This document shows positions 1 to 8,587 of a stretch of 64,000 bases of DNA, piece by piece. The stretch spans positions 682,001 through 746,000 of the forward strand of contig NZ_CP061314.1 of the NCBI RefSeq assembly GCF_018688255.1, written 5' to 3'. This DNA comes from Polynucleobacter corsicus (GTDB lineage: Bacteria; Pseudomonadota; Gammaproteobacteria; Burkholderiales; Burkholderiaceae). The notes beneath the pieces are model-generated. The model was not told where the DNA came from. It saw only the letters and a list, made by a program, of their open reading frames with translations, and did no database searches. A program made the translations under genes and the position numbers. Numbering within the stretch: the first letter of the stretch is position 1; each line of letters begins with the position of its first letter.

Positions 1-1557
1 AACATTTCAATCATTAATTCAGCTTATTCCGCTCTTGAAGTGGCATCCGCTGGCATGACTGTCACCTCCCAAAACGTTGCTGGCTCATCAATAGATGGCT
101 TCACGCGCCGCCAATCCAATTCAATCATCAGCCACCGAGCTTTAAATTCCTGGGATTTTGGTAACACTGCATTTTCTGTAGAAGGCTTTACCCGCTATAC
201 AGACAGATTATTAGATGCTCAACTACGAGAGCAAAAGAGCAAATCGAGCTTTACAGCAAGCCTACTCCAAACTGTAAAAGGTTTGGATACTTCTATGATG
301 GATCCATCTAGCTCAATTGCTGAGGCGATGTCCAGCTTCTTTAATGCCGCCGGTACATTAGCCTCGAATACGAGTAGTACTACCAATATTCAAGACTTTG
401 CTGCAAAGGCGACCCAGGTAGCAACGCGCATCAGTACATTTACTGAAACTATTAATCTATTGGGCGAAAGCACCAGATTAAATCTCACGGCAATTTTGGA
501 TGAAGCTAATGCAATTGCGCCAGCGCTAGCACGAATTAACTTAGATATCCTGACTGGCTCTGTACCTGGGAACGCAACTCCAGCTGCAGATGTTTTAGAT
601 GAGCGCGATCGCCTATTAACTCGCTTACAAGATCTACTCGGCGGAAAAACGATCATCCACACTGACGGTACTGCCACCTTCCAAATTGGTGGCATGGCAC
701 TTGTGGATGGCCAGGTGGCCAACCATTTTGTGAATACCGACGTCAGTACCAGCGCGTTTAACGTGCAACTTCAGTCTGAAAACATAGATCCGCGCTATTC
801 CGATGGACGTAAGGTAAATATTGGCTATCTCTCTACTGAAGGCGCATCCCTCACCACGGTTACTGGGAGTGCCTATCAATCGGCGGCAAAAACTGCTTTC
901 ACGGGCGGTCAGGCAGGAGCAGCTTTTACCATCCTGACGGATTTCATACCGAAAATTCAGCGTCAAGTGAGTGCTATCGCCTTGGTTTTTGCTCGCGATG
1001 TGAATGCAGTAAAACAAAAAGATGACACCACAGGCATTACCCCGATATTTGGTTATAAAAATACAAGCACTTCTGGCCTAAGTGTGATTACAAATGCCTC
1101 TCCAGATTTAGGGTCTTACACGGTTAACCAGCTGGTAGATATGGCTGATCGTAAGTCGGCCAATTACAACCCCTTAATTGCCTCCATAGTGAATGGTGCC
1201 GCCTGGAATCCAGCCCTATTTGTTTCTAATATTAACTTTGGCTCTAATACTGTCTTATCTATTGACTCAACCGCAGCCAATGCGATTGAGAAGAGGCGCA
1301 ATAGCTTTAGCACCCCCTTATCTTTGTTGACCAATAATGTGGCCTCAACAATCTCTTCTTGGAAGGCTCAAGATAAAGCCAATATATCGGTTGCCACTCA
1401 ATTGCAAAATCGCAAGGAGTCAGTTTCTGGCGTGAACTTGGATGAAGAGGCAGCTAATTTAGTGAAATTCCAGCAACTATATGGTGCCGCAAGTAAGGTA
1501 ATGCAAACTGCTAATCAAATGTTTGCTACTTTGTTGTCAGCAATGAATGCTGCTTAA
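1..1557 (+). CDS. flgK: Flagellar hook-associated protein 1 FlgK (5' end cut by window)
   Basis: FlgK is the first hook-filament junction protein. It is exported through the flagellar type III apparatus and sits between hook and filament. The frame is open from base 1. The first residues (NISIINSAYSALEVASAG) match the FlgK N-terminal helix, which normally starts at residue 2-5, so only a few codons are missing upstream. The following VTSQNVAGSSIDGFTRRQ matches the conserved N-terminal rod/hook motif, and the end (LVKFQQLYGAASKVMQTANQ) is the typical C-terminal coiled-coil helix. About 518 residues are visible, a normal length. flgL follows 15 bases downstream, the usual flgKL pair. Identification is firm; the true start lies outside the window. 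Confidence 0.95.
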   Translation, partial: NISIINSAYSALEVASAGMTVTSQNVAGSSIDGFTRRQSNSIISHRALNSWDFGNTAFSVEGFTRYTDRLLDAQLREQKSKSSFTASLLQTVKGLDTSMMDPSSSIAEAMSSFFNAAGTLASNTSSTTNIQDFAAKATQVATRISTFTETINLLGESTRLNLTAILDEANAIAPALARINLDILTGSVPGNATPAADVLDERDRLLTRLQDLLGGKTIIHTDGTATFQIGGMALVDGQVANHFVNTDVSTSAFNVQLQSENIDPRYSDGRKVNIGYLSTEGASLTTVTGSAYQSAAKTAFTGGQAGAAFTILTDFIPKIQRQVSAIALVFARDVNAVKQKDDTTGITPIFGYKNTSTSGLSVITNASPDLGSYTVNQLVDMADRKSANYNPLIASIVNGAAWNPALFVSNINFGSNTVLSIDSTAANAIEKRRNSFSTPLSLLTNNVASTISSWKAQDKANISVATQLQNRKESVSGVNLDEEAANLVKFQQLYGAASKVMQTANQMFATLLSAMNAA

Positions 1558-1572
1558 TAAAGAGAGATATTT

Positions 1573-2496
1573 ATGAGAATTAGTAGCAATCAAATTTTTG
1601 ACGCAGGTGTGCAATCCATTCAGGACCATGCTAGTGAAGCAGTTAGATTTCAGACTCAGATTTCATCTGGTAAAAAATATACCCAAGCCTCAGAAAACCC
1701 ACAGGCTGTTTCCTTGGGCTTAAAACTGTCATTTGATAAAGCGCAATATGACATGTTTAAAACCAATCAAGAGTTAATGACCAATCGTCTGGATAACATC
1801 ACCTCACAGTTGTCATCCATCTATGGCGCAATGGCCTCTTTGAAGCAGGTGGTAGTTCAGGCCCAGGGTGCTTCTGGCCAAAGTGATTTAGCTGCTTTGG
1901 CGCAGAAGGCAAAAAGTTTAAGTGACTCAGTTCTTCAATTTACCGCTGCTAGCGACTCATCCGGTCAGCCAATTTTGAAGCCCCTGAAAGATCCAGCTAC
2001 AACTCAAGCCTTCGATACTGCTCTTGGTCAAGTACAAATTGAACCTGGTATCACCATTTCAGAGGGCATTAGTTTGTCAGAGAGTATCGGCGTTTATGTG
2101 TCAATTGCAGATCCGATTAAATATCCAGGTGTTTATTCTCCCGACGCTAGTAAGCCAGTGGCTGGTTATGTAAACGTACTGAAGGCTGTTAAAGACATTT
2201 CTGATGCGCTTACATCCGGTAACCAACCCACTTCAGCTCAGGTAGCTGCGCTTGATGCTGCGATTACTCAGGTAAAGGCTTCCCAGGTAAAGGCAGGTCT
2301 CAATAGTAAGCAGGTGAGTAGCGCCCAGGATTCAGTGGGCGGCAAACTTACTGACTTAGAAAATGCACGCGCAACTTTATTAGATACTGATATTGCTGAA
2401 GCTTCAGCAGGTTTAGCCCGCTCCCAAACACTTTTACAGGCTGCTCAGAGTATTTTTGCGAAAATGCAGTCTTCATCTCTTTTTGAAAAGCTTTAA
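1573..2496 (+). CDS. flgL: Flagellar hook-associated protein 3 FlgL
   Basis: FlgL is the second junction protein, placed between FlgK and the filament. The 307-residue product has the flagellin-like N-terminal helix (MRISSNQIFDAGVQSIQ, then QTQISSGKKYTQASENP) and a flagellin-like C-terminus (DTDIAEASAGLARSQTLLQA). The start is ATG at 1573, preceded by AGAGAG at about 1561-1566. It is encoded directly after flgK and 17 bases before motA, so the three genes are probably cotranscribed. Length and both terminal helices agree with the family. Confidence 0.95.
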   Translation: MRISSNQIFDAGVQSIQDHASEAVRFQTQISSGKKYTQASENPQAVSLGLKLSFDKAQYDMFKTNQELMTNRLDNITSQLSSIYGAMASLKQVVVQAQGASGQSDLAALAQKAKSLSDSVLQFTAASDSSGQPILKPLKDPATTQAFDTALGQVQIEPGITISEGISLSESIGVYVSIADPIKYPGVYSPDASKPVAGYVNVLKAVKDISDALTSGNQPTSAQVAALDAAITQVKASQVKAGLNSKQVSSAQDSVGGKLTDLENARATLLDTDIAEASAGLARSQTLLQAAQSIFAKMQSSSLFEKL

Positions 2497-2513
2497 CGGC
2501 TACTAGGTTCATT

Positions 2514-3413
2514 ATGAATTTAACAATCGGTTTACTTATCGCTTTAGCCTGTATTTTTGGTGGCTATCTTGGGGTGAGCTCTATGGGCGAGACATTCACG
2601 CTCACACTTGCGCTCAATGCACTTCACCACTTATGGCAGCCATGGGAATTCGTCATTATTATCGGCGCTGCATTTGGTGCAATGGTTGCTTCAAATAAGG
2701 GTAGAGTGCTGAAGAAAATTGGCGCCTCCATGAAGACCATTTTCATTCCAGATTCTGACGGCTTGGCAGTAAATTTAGAATTACTCTGCTTGATGTTTGA
2801 GTTGTTGCAAAAAGTCAATCGTCATGGCATGAAGTCTATTGAAGAGGATATTGAGGCGCCCTATACCAGCCCAATTTTTGCAAAATATCCTGACATAACA
2901 ACTGACGCCCGCTTAACTGGATTCATTTCAGAGTACATGCGTATGATGCTCGGCGGATCAATGAACTTAGGTCAGTTTGAGAGTCTGATGGAGCAAGAGA
3001 TTGAGGTTTTAGAAGAGGAATTGCGTGTTGCAGCTGACGCTGTTCATACTGTGGCTGACGGCTTACCCGCTTTTGGTATTGTGGCTGCGATTATGGGTGT
3101 GGTCATTGCCTTACAGTCAATTAATCAACCATCTATTGGCGAGAAGATTGCAGCTGCGATGGTTGGAACCTTCCTTGGTGTATTGCTCTCTTATTCTATT
3201 GTTACGCCACTGGCAAAGATTCTGGAACACAATGCCGACGTAGAGTTGCGCCCATACTCCTCTGTCAAAGCTATATTGCTAGCTTATTTAAATGATTTCC
3301 CACCTTTTGCTGCGGTAGAGTTTGGTCGTAAGGTGCTTTATTCTGATCAGCGACCATCATTCGATGATTTAGAGCTGCGCACTCGCGATATTCTTCGTAG
3401 CGGTAATCGCTAG
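2514..3413 (+). CDS. motA: Flagellar motor stator protein MotA
   Basis: MotA is the membrane subunit of the proton-driven flagellar stator, working with MotB to couple ion flow to rotor torque. The 299-residue protein has two N-terminal membrane segments (about 1-20 and 33-55), a cytoplasmic loop with charged residues around RHGMKSIEEDIEAP (about 103-116), and two C-terminal membrane segments containing DGLPAFGIVAAIMGVV (about 183-198), where the conserved motor proline lies. motB follows 33 bases downstream. The length is typical of the longer proteobacterial MotA form. Identification is secure from motifs and neighbour. Confidence 0.95.
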   Translation: MNLTIGLLIALACIFGGYLGVSSMGETFTLTLALNALHHLWQPWEFVIIIGAAFGAMVASNKGRVLKKIGASMKTIFIPDSDGLAVNLELLCLMFELLQKVNRHGMKSIEEDIEAPYTSPIFAKYPDITTDARLTGFISEYMRMMLGGSMNLGQFESLMEQEIEVLEEELRVAADAVHTVADGLPAFGIVAAIMGVVIALQSINQPSIGEKIAAAMVGTFLGVLLSYSIVTPLAKILEHNADVELRPYSSVKAILLAYLNDFPPFAAVEFGRKVLYSDQRPSFDDLELRTRDILRSGNR

Positions 3414-3446
3414 TTCGATTTATTTTAAATTTTAAGAGTTGTCACT

Positions 3447-4313
3447 GTGCCGCTAGATCCTAAAGATCCACAACCTATCGTCTACGTCATGAGACGTGCG
3501 CGTAAGCGTCATAAAGTATCCCATGGGGGTCAATGGAAGATCGCCTACGCCGACTTTGTCACTGCGATGATGGTGTTCTTCTTAATTATGTGGATTGTGA
3601 GCATGATTCCACAAACACAAAAAGATAGCATTGCTGACTACTTTAAGGGGAATTCCAAGAATCAAGTTACCGATTCAACTGCCAACGCTATTGGTGATGA
3701 TAAGTCAGACACTAAAGACGAGACAATCATTGATGATCTTGAAGAGGCAAAGCTATATCTTGAGCGCCTAAAAGAACTGCGAAGAGAAATTGAGGCTTTT
3801 ATCAAAGACAATGCGGATTTAATGAAGAATAGCAATGATCTGCTGATTGAAGAAACGCCTGATGGCCTGACTATTACCTTGGCAGAAAATAAAAAGCCAA
3901 TGTTCGTTCTGGGTAGTTCAACGCTAGAAGCAACTACTGCACAAGTGTTGCAAAAGTTAGGTAAGCCATTGTCATCTTCTCGCTTTAAGATCAAAGTGGA
4001 GGGGCACACCGATGCTTCTGCTTATCGTCCAGGCGCTACTTATACCAACTGGGAGCTCTCCGCGGATCGTGCAAATGCTGCAAGGCGCGAACTGCTCGCA
4101 GGTGGTTTGTCTGAGAGCAAGATCTCCCAAGTGATTGGCTATGCCGATAACAATCTATTTGTAAAAGATGATCCTCGCAATCCGCTCAATCGCCGGATTA
4201 CGATTACTGCCTTTACACCTAAGGCAAAGGTATCTAATCCTAATTCGGAAAACGCAAAAGATATCGTCTTTAAAGTAGAGCCACCAAAAGGGGCTGCTCC
4301 AGCCAAACCTTAA
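3447..4313 (+). CDS. motB: Flagellar motor stator protein MotB
   Basis: MotB anchors the stator to peptidoglycan and carries the proton-binding aspartate. The start is a GTG at 3447. The 288-residue product has one N-terminal membrane segment (YADFVTAMMVFFLIMWIVS, about residues 30-49) with the Asp of YADF in the position expected for the ion-binding residue. A C-terminal OmpA-like peptidoglycan-binding domain follows (KVEGHTDAS to RITITAFTPK, about 180-265). The C-terminal tail is Lys/Pro/Ala rich. It lies directly after motA, the standard arrangement. Confidence 0.95.
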   Translation: MPLDPKDPQPIVYVMRRARKRHKVSHGGQWKIAYADFVTAMMVFFLIMWIVSMIPQTQKDSIADYFKGNSKNQVTDSTANAIGDDKSDTKDETIIDDLEEAKLYLERLKELRREIEAFIKDNADLMKNSNDLLIEETPDGLTITLAENKKPMFVLGSSTLEATTAQVLQKLGKPLSSSRFKIKVEGHTDASAYRPGATYTNWELSADRANAARRELLAGGLSESKISQVIGYADNNLFVKDDPRNPLNRRITITAFTPKAKVSNPNSENAKDIVFKVEPPKGAAPAKP

Positions 4314-4338
4314 AAATTCTTAAATAATTTTTAACACC

Positions 4339-4605
4339 ATGAAAATTATTCTTGTTGCTTTACTCCTGCTTGCTGGATTGGTGCATGCCAGTCCTAGTGA
4401 TGAAGAGATTGCTAAAGAAGTCATTAAAGAATCGATCGCCAACTACAAGGGTGTCTGCCCTTGCCCCTACAGCACCCACCCAGATGGTAGGCAGTGTGGT
4501 TATCGCAGTGTTTATTCATCCAAGAGTGCCTCCGCACCCATTTGCTACTCAATTACAGTTACTCCAAAGATGATTGAAGACTACAAGGATCGTTATAAAC
4601 CCTAG
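4339..4605 (+). CDS. Small exported cysteine-rich protein
   Basis: Function unknown. The 88-residue product has a clear signal peptide (MKIILVALLLLAGLVHA, cleavage after residue 17). The mature part has four cysteines in the pattern KGVCPCPYS...GRQCGYRS...APICYS, a pattern I recognise from small exported proteins of many proteobacteria without an assigned function. Four cysteines in a periplasmic protein suggest two disulfides, which is inference. It sits between motB (25 bases upstream) and flhB (61 bases downstream) on the same strand, so it is probably in the flagellar transcript, but nothing in the sequence ties it to the flagellum. Confidence 0.75.
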   Translation: MKIILVALLLLAGLVHASPSDEEIAKEVIKESIANYKGVCPCPYSTHPDGRQCGYRSVYSSKSASAPICYSITVTPKMIEDYKDRYKP

Positions 4606-4666
4606 AAAGCGCTTAGTTTTAATATTTAGAGGTATTATTTCCCGGTAAATTTAAGGAAATAGACGC

Positions 4667-5803
4667 TTGGCAGAAGAGAACGATAAGGACGAAGAGCGGT
4701 CGTTAGACCCCACCGAGCGGAGGCTTCAGAAAGCGCGTGAGGAGGGGCAGCTCCCTCAATCTAGAGACTTAACCACCTTTGCGATGTTGGCAGTTGTGCC
4801 CATGGCTTTTTTAGCATTTGGCCCACTCTTTATGGATCAAATGGTGCGCATGGTGAAGGGCGGCTTAACCTTTGGCGATCCTAATCGTATTTTGGACAAC
4901 ATTTTGCTTTGGGGTTCAGGTTCTCTCTTAACGTTTTGTGGCGTTCTCTTACTCATTGTGATTCCACTTTGGGTGATTTCCTTCTTGTCACCGTTAACCT
5001 TAGTAGCATTTAGGCCGTACTTTGTATTTAAATTCAATGGTAACCGCTTGGATCCCATTAGCGGCATGGGGCGCATGTTCTCGGTAAACACGCTCGTTGA
5101 GTTGCTTAAGAATATTTTCAAAGCCTCATTATTGCTATCGGTTGGCTTAACTTACATGATTGGGTTGTGGGGTAGTCTGACAATGATTGCTAATCAAGAT
5201 ATCAATGTTGCCTTTACGGAATCTTACAAATTGATTGTTTACGGCTTCCTTTTTTTATTGATGCCGATGATTTTGATTGCTTTTGGGGACACCTTCTTTC
5301 AGTGGTTTAACTTCCGCAAACAAATGCGTATGTCACAAGAAGAAATGAAGCAAGAGATTAAAGAGTCTGAGGGCTCTCCTGAGATGCGTGCAAGGATCCG
5401 TCAAAAACAAAGACAGCTTTCTACCTCAAGAATGATGGCGGCAATTGAAAAGGCAGACGTAGTGCTGGCCAACCCGGATCACTATTCAGTGGCTATTCGC
5501 TATGACCAGGAGAAGATGGCCGCTCCAGTAGTTGTGGCCAAAGGCTCGGATGATGTTGCGCTACGTATTCAGGATATTGCAAAAGATCATCAGGTGCCGA
5601 TTGCGCGCATTCCACCGCTGGCACGTCTAATGTATTCGCGCCTAGAAATTGGTGAGGCTATTCCATTCCAGCTATTTGAGGCGGTTGCAAAAGTATTGGC
5701 TTGGGCTTATGAGATGAAGCAGGAGTCGGGCAGTCTTGATTTGCCAGATGTTGGACCGCTTCCAGAGTTAGAGCCAACAAAATTTCAGCGAGCTAGAGCT
5801 TAA
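4667..5803 (+). CDS. flhB: Flagellar export apparatus protein FlhB
   Basis: FlhB is the substrate-specificity switch of the flagellar type III export gate. Start is TTG at 4667, chosen because the N-terminus (ERSLDPTERRLQKAREEGQL) matches the conserved FlhB start and AAGGA lies at 4653-4657. Four membrane segments occupy about residues 30-215, followed by the cytoplasmic domain. The autocleavage motif is NPDH at residues 269-272 instead of the usual NPTH: the cleaved Asn-Pro bond and His are kept but Thr is Asp. The C-terminus ends with a conserved EIGEAIPFQLFEAVAKVLAW block. It overlaps the convergent minus-strand gene by 4 bases. Confidence 0.94.
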   Translation: MAEENDKDEERSLDPTERRLQKAREEGQLPQSRDLTTFAMLAVVPMAFLAFGPLFMDQMVRMVKGGLTFGDPNRILDNILLWGSGSLLTFCGVLLLIVIPLWVISFLSPLTLVAFRPYFVFKFNGNRLDPISGMGRMFSVNTLVELLKNIFKASLLLSVGLTYMIGLWGSLTMIANQDINVAFTESYKLIVYGFLFLLMPMILIAFGDTFFQWFNFRKQMRMSQEEMKQEIKESEGSPEMRARIRQKQRQLSTSRMMAAIEKADVVLANPDHYSVAIRYDQEKMAAPVVVAKGSDDVALRIQDIAKDHQVPIARIPPLARLMYSRLEIGEAIPFQLFEAVAKVLAWAYEMKQESGSLDLPDVGPLPELEPTKFQRARA

Positions 5804-6285
5804 ATCCGGTTTTTATCTTCGGTTGGTGCAGCATTAGGAGCCACAATTTCCTCGCCGTCTTGAAGTGATTGATTGGCAGAGGGTGCGCTGGGTCGGCACA
5901 CTTTATTAAACAGTATCTGATAAAAACTATTAGGCTCCACAGCGCGCCATTTGGCATAGGAGCTAGTGCTGATTAGCGGGAAACCGGGAATAGGGTATCC
6001 CTCACCCATTTCTTCAGTCATAAAGCTAAATGCAAGAGTTCTAATTTGAGAGTTCAGGCAGTTATTTTCTAGGAAAATTTTCTTAGAGCGGGTTACTTTG
6101 TTTCCAAGAGGAAGCGCTTTTTTATAGTTTTGTAGCGCCCAAACTTTAACGAGTTGACCCTCTGTTTGAATCGAGGCAGTGTCGAAGTAGACACCTTTTT
6201 CTTCATCAATTGCAGACCACTCTGCTGCCGCATTTAAGCTAGTCAGCGTTAAGGCGATTAGAAGGGTTAAGCGAACTTTTTTCAT
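5800..6285 (-). CDS. Exported protein, surface-adhesin E-like
   Basis: A 161-residue exported protein with signal peptide (MKKVRLTLLIALTLTSLNAAA, about 1-21). The mature start EWSAIDEEKGVYFDTASI, with two conserved-looking cysteines (in LENNCLNSQ and FNKVCRP), resembles the small beta-rich adhesin E-like proteins common in Burkholderiales. A related architecture is encoded at 18858-19268. The C-terminal tail (about 130-161) is low complexity, rich in Ala/Pro/Gln/Asn. The family assignment is from remembered pattern only; the true role is unknown. It is convergent with flhB with a 4-base overlap and seems monocistronic. Confidence 0.6.
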   Translation of the reverse strand: MKKVRLTLLIALTLTSLNAAAEWSAIDEEKGVYFDTASIQTEGQLVKVWALQNYKKALPLGNKVTRSKKIFLENNCLNSQIRTLAFSFMTEEMGEGYPIPGFPLISTSSYAKWRAVEPNSFYQILFNKVCRPSAPSANQSLQDGEEIVAPNAAPTEDKNRI

Positions 6286-6408
6286 AGGCCATTGAGTCTG
6301 TTGGGGCTAATGGGTATTTTAGATTAAATCATTGCGGTCATGGGCTTTTCGTTACACTTAACAACAGCCTGAGCTCAATTGCAGGCCTAAATCCCTCTTA
6401 AATCTTGA

Positions 6409-7737
6409 ATGACCCCAGCCAATACCTCTGAAGCGTCTGAAATTGAAATCACCCCTGAGTACCAGGAGGTCATCGACGCCATCGAGCGTCACGACCCTTA
6501 TATCTTTGTGAGTGGTAAAGCGGGCACCGGTAAGACCACTTTAATTGGCTATCTGCGTGAGCATGTTCATGGCAATGTAGTGGTAGTTGCACCAACTGGC
6601 GTAGCAGCATTGCAGGTGAAGGGCGTCACAATTCATTCCTTCTTTCGCTTACCGCCTCGCTTGATCTTCCCTGAAGAAGATATCAAGCCTCTAAAAGATA
6701 AGCGTCTCTATAAAGATATCCGCCTACTCATCATTGATGAGATCTCGATGGTCAGAGTGGATGTAGTGGATGCAATTGATCTATTCCTACGCGCTAACGG
6801 ACCTCAAAAGAATGAGCCCTTCGGTGGCATACAGGTGATGTTTGTAGGAGACTTGTTTCAGTTGCCTCCAGTTGTGTCTCAAGCAGATATGCAAGTGCTC
6901 TCTGAGCGCGGTTACGAAGGTCCTTACTTCTTTTGCGCTAATGCGCTACATCGAAAAGATGTCACGATGGTGGAGCTGTCTAAGATCTTCCGTCAAAAAG
7001 ACGTCCACTTTGCAGGACTGCTCAATCAAATCCGTATTAATCAAGATATTGAAGAGGCGCTCAACACCTTAAATGCCGTCTGCTATGAAACTAAAAAAGA
7101 AGTTGATGAGCAAACCATTACGCTAACCACAACCAATGCCCGTGCAGATCAAATTAATGGCGCAGGATTACGCGCACTCACAACTGATGCCAAAGTGTAT
7201 ATGGGCAATTGCACTGGTAAGTTCAATGTGGATGATCGTAACCTGCCATCACCTAATCAGCTCACCCTCAAGGTGGGTGCCAAGGTCATGTTTACGGCAA
7301 CCGATAGCAATTTCCCTAAGCGCTGGGTGAACGGCACAATTGGCGTCGTTCGCGAACTGCTGCCCAACACCGTGAAGGTAATGGTGCAAAACGGCCCTTA
7401 CTCCAATACGGTGGAAGTCAAAGGGCATCAGTGGGAGTCCTATCGCTATGACCACGACATGATGTCTGGCAAGATCTCACCAAACATCATTGGCACCTTT
7501 GTGCAGATCCCACTCATGCTAGCTTGGGCTGTCACTATTCATAAGAGCCAAGGCAAGACTTTGGATAAGATCAAAGTAGACCTCTCCTCAGGAGCATTTG
7601 CCTCAGGGCAAGTTTATGTCGCCTTGAGTCGCTGCACCTCCATTGAGGGCATAACTCTCGAGCGCCCAATACAACCTAAGGATGTGAGCTGCGATCAAGA
7701 GGTGAAGCGTTTCTATTTGAACTGCTTGCCTAATTAA
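6409..7737 (+). CDS. Pif1-like AAA+ DNA helicase
   Basis: A superfamily 1 helicase of the Pif1/RecD-like group, 442 residues, expected to unwind DNA 5' to 3'. Walker A is SGKAGTGKTT (residues 35-44). APTGVAALQVKG and TIHSFFRLP follow as motif Ia-type blocks, Walker B is LLIIDEISMV, then GDLFQLPPV (motif III), and the C-terminal core has AWAVTIHKSQGKTLDK and GQVYVALSRCTS (motifs V-VI). No nuclease or extra N-terminal domain is visible. Start ATG 6409 has no obvious strong Shine-Dalgarno site. It ends 4 bases inside the convergent antitoxin gene. It could serve general replication fork repair or lagging-strand maintenance; the sequence does not say which. Confidence 0.88.
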   Translation: MTPANTSEASEIEITPEYQEVIDAIERHDPYIFVSGKAGTGKTTLIGYLREHVHGNVVVVAPTGVAALQVKGVTIHSFFRLPPRLIFPEEDIKPLKDKRLYKDIRLLIIDEISMVRVDVVDAIDLFLRANGPQKNEPFGGIQVMFVGDLFQLPPVVSQADMQVLSERGYEGPYFFCANALHRKDVTMVELSKIFRQKDVHFAGLLNQIRINQDIEEALNTLNAVCYETKKEVDEQTITLTTTNARADQINGAGLRALTTDAKVYMGNCTGKFNVDDRNLPSPNQLTLKVGAKVMFTATDSNFPKRWVNGTIGVVRELLPNTVKVMVQNGPYSNTVEVKGHQWESYRYDHDMMSGKISPNIIGTFVQIPLMLAWAVTIHKSQGKTLDKIKVDLSSGAFASGQVYVALSRCTSIEGITLERPIQPKDVSCDQEVKRFYLNCLPN

Positions 7738-8078
7738 GCTGCTTTTGCCATTCTTTTAACGTTCTTTTGCTTCTCCGCTCGCTGCTTTTCTAGTACTTCA
7801 CTGGCAATGAGTTTAAATTCACCCTCAACGAATCTTTTCAAAGCTTCACGCATTAGGGGTTGATAGCCCATATCGTATTTAGCACCTAAGAGCTTATAGG
7901 ACTCAATCAAGTCCTGCTCCAGTCTGATGGAGATCATTTGTAGCCCTAGTGCTTCATCAATTTGAACGCCGATTTTCTTATCGACTGCCCTTGCATGCTT
8001 GAGGTCGCTACCTAGCTCACCACTTTCCCAAGCCTCAGCGGAATTGTCTATTTTTACTTTCTTACTTTTTGCGATCAT
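7734..8078 (-). CDS. Antitoxin-like protein of a type II toxin-antitoxin pair
   Basis: A 114-residue protein with a charged N-terminus (NSAEAWESGELGSD) and a C-terminal half with a ribbon-helix-helix look (LGLQMISIRLEQDLIESYKL then GYQPLMREALKRFVEGE). This resembles CopG/BrnA-like antitoxins that pair with a small toxin. The gene upstream on the same strand (8427-8134) is a disrupted member of the family of small proteins often labelled ADP-ribosyl-(dinitrogen reductase) hydrolase, which is consistent with a TA pair. The order toxin then antitoxin is retained, with 55 bases between them. This frame is intact. The family identity is from pattern recall. Confidence 0.72.
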   Translation of the reverse strand: MIAKSKKVKIDNSAEAWESGELGSDLKHARAVDKKIGVQIDEALGLQMISIRLEQDLIESYKLLGAKYDMGYQPLMREALKRFVEGEFKLIASEVLEKQRAEKQKNVKRMAKAA

Positions 8079-8133
8079 CGCTTTCCTCGCTCTTGAGTTT
8101 TAATCTTTCGCCAATTTCATAAAAATGACATGT

Positions 8134-8427
8134 TTAGTAAGGTATTGATATTGTATTGTATATACAAATTTCTGTTGAATTTGGAGGAAATGCGCTTTTT
8201 AAGTAAATTAGCCCATCATCAAATATAAGAATCACTTTTATCAGAATTCCTCGATCGTTTTCTGAGATAAACCACTCTGTAGGCGGCTTAGTTTGGTGCT
8301 CAAGTCTATCATCTATCAAGTAAGAGCGAGTTCTATTAATAAAGCACTATTCAACATCTTTGCGAGTAATCTGGTGTTTGAAGGTTAACTTTTCCTCGAT
8401 TACTGGGCTAATGACCAGATTTTTCAT
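8134..8427 (-). pseudogene. Toxin-gene remnant with in-frame TAG at codon 27
   Basis: Reading the minus strand from ATG at 8427-8425, the frame runs MKNLVISPVIEEKLTFKHQ, then ITRKDVE, a TAG stop (8349-8347), then CFINRTRSYLIDDRLEHQ, TKPPTEWFISENDRG and on to FPPNSTEICIYNTISIPY, ending at 8134. The two parts join in the same frame without a shift, and together give about 97 residues that match the small toxin-like family with the RKDVEECF...LxDDRxxHxTxPPTxWF pattern. The TAG stands where the family has a second Glu (GAG), so a single substitution explains it. Alternatives are a sequencing error, readthrough, or re-initiation at TTG 8319. It lies upstream of the intact antitoxin gene. Confidence 0.7.
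8153..8169. promoter_or_regulatory. Palindromic operator candidate, copy near antitoxin
   Basis: GTATTGTATATACAAAT contains the perfect 12-base palindrome TTGTATATACAA (8156-8167). The same element recurs at 8440-8456 with one base changed. This copy lies in the last codons of the toxin remnant, about 75-90 bases before the antitoxin start, and could act as a second promoter/operator for the antitoxin. Function is inferred from duplication, symmetry and position. Confidence 0.45.
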
Positions 8428-8439
8428 GCTCTTTTCCCT

Positions 8440-8456
8440 GTATTGTATATACAGAT
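8440..8456. promoter_or_regulatory. Palindromic operator candidate upstream of toxin remnant
   Basis: GTATTGTATATACAGAT contains the palindrome TGTATATACA (8444-8453) and lies 13-29 bases before the toxin remnant start codon at 8427. It differs in one position from the copy at 8153-8169. TA operons are usually repressed by their own antitoxin at such sites upstream of the first gene, so autoregulation is likely. The T/A-rich core could also be the -10 region. Confidence 0.5.
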
Positions 8457-8587
8457 TTTATCAAAAGGGTGAGCTCAAAAGTGATTGGGTTTATTAACCC
8501 ATGATTGAAAGAGTGCGATTTATTTAAAGGGTATTGAACAGTAGTGCCCCATTAAAATTTCTAGTGGCGCTACTCTGTTTTATCTAA

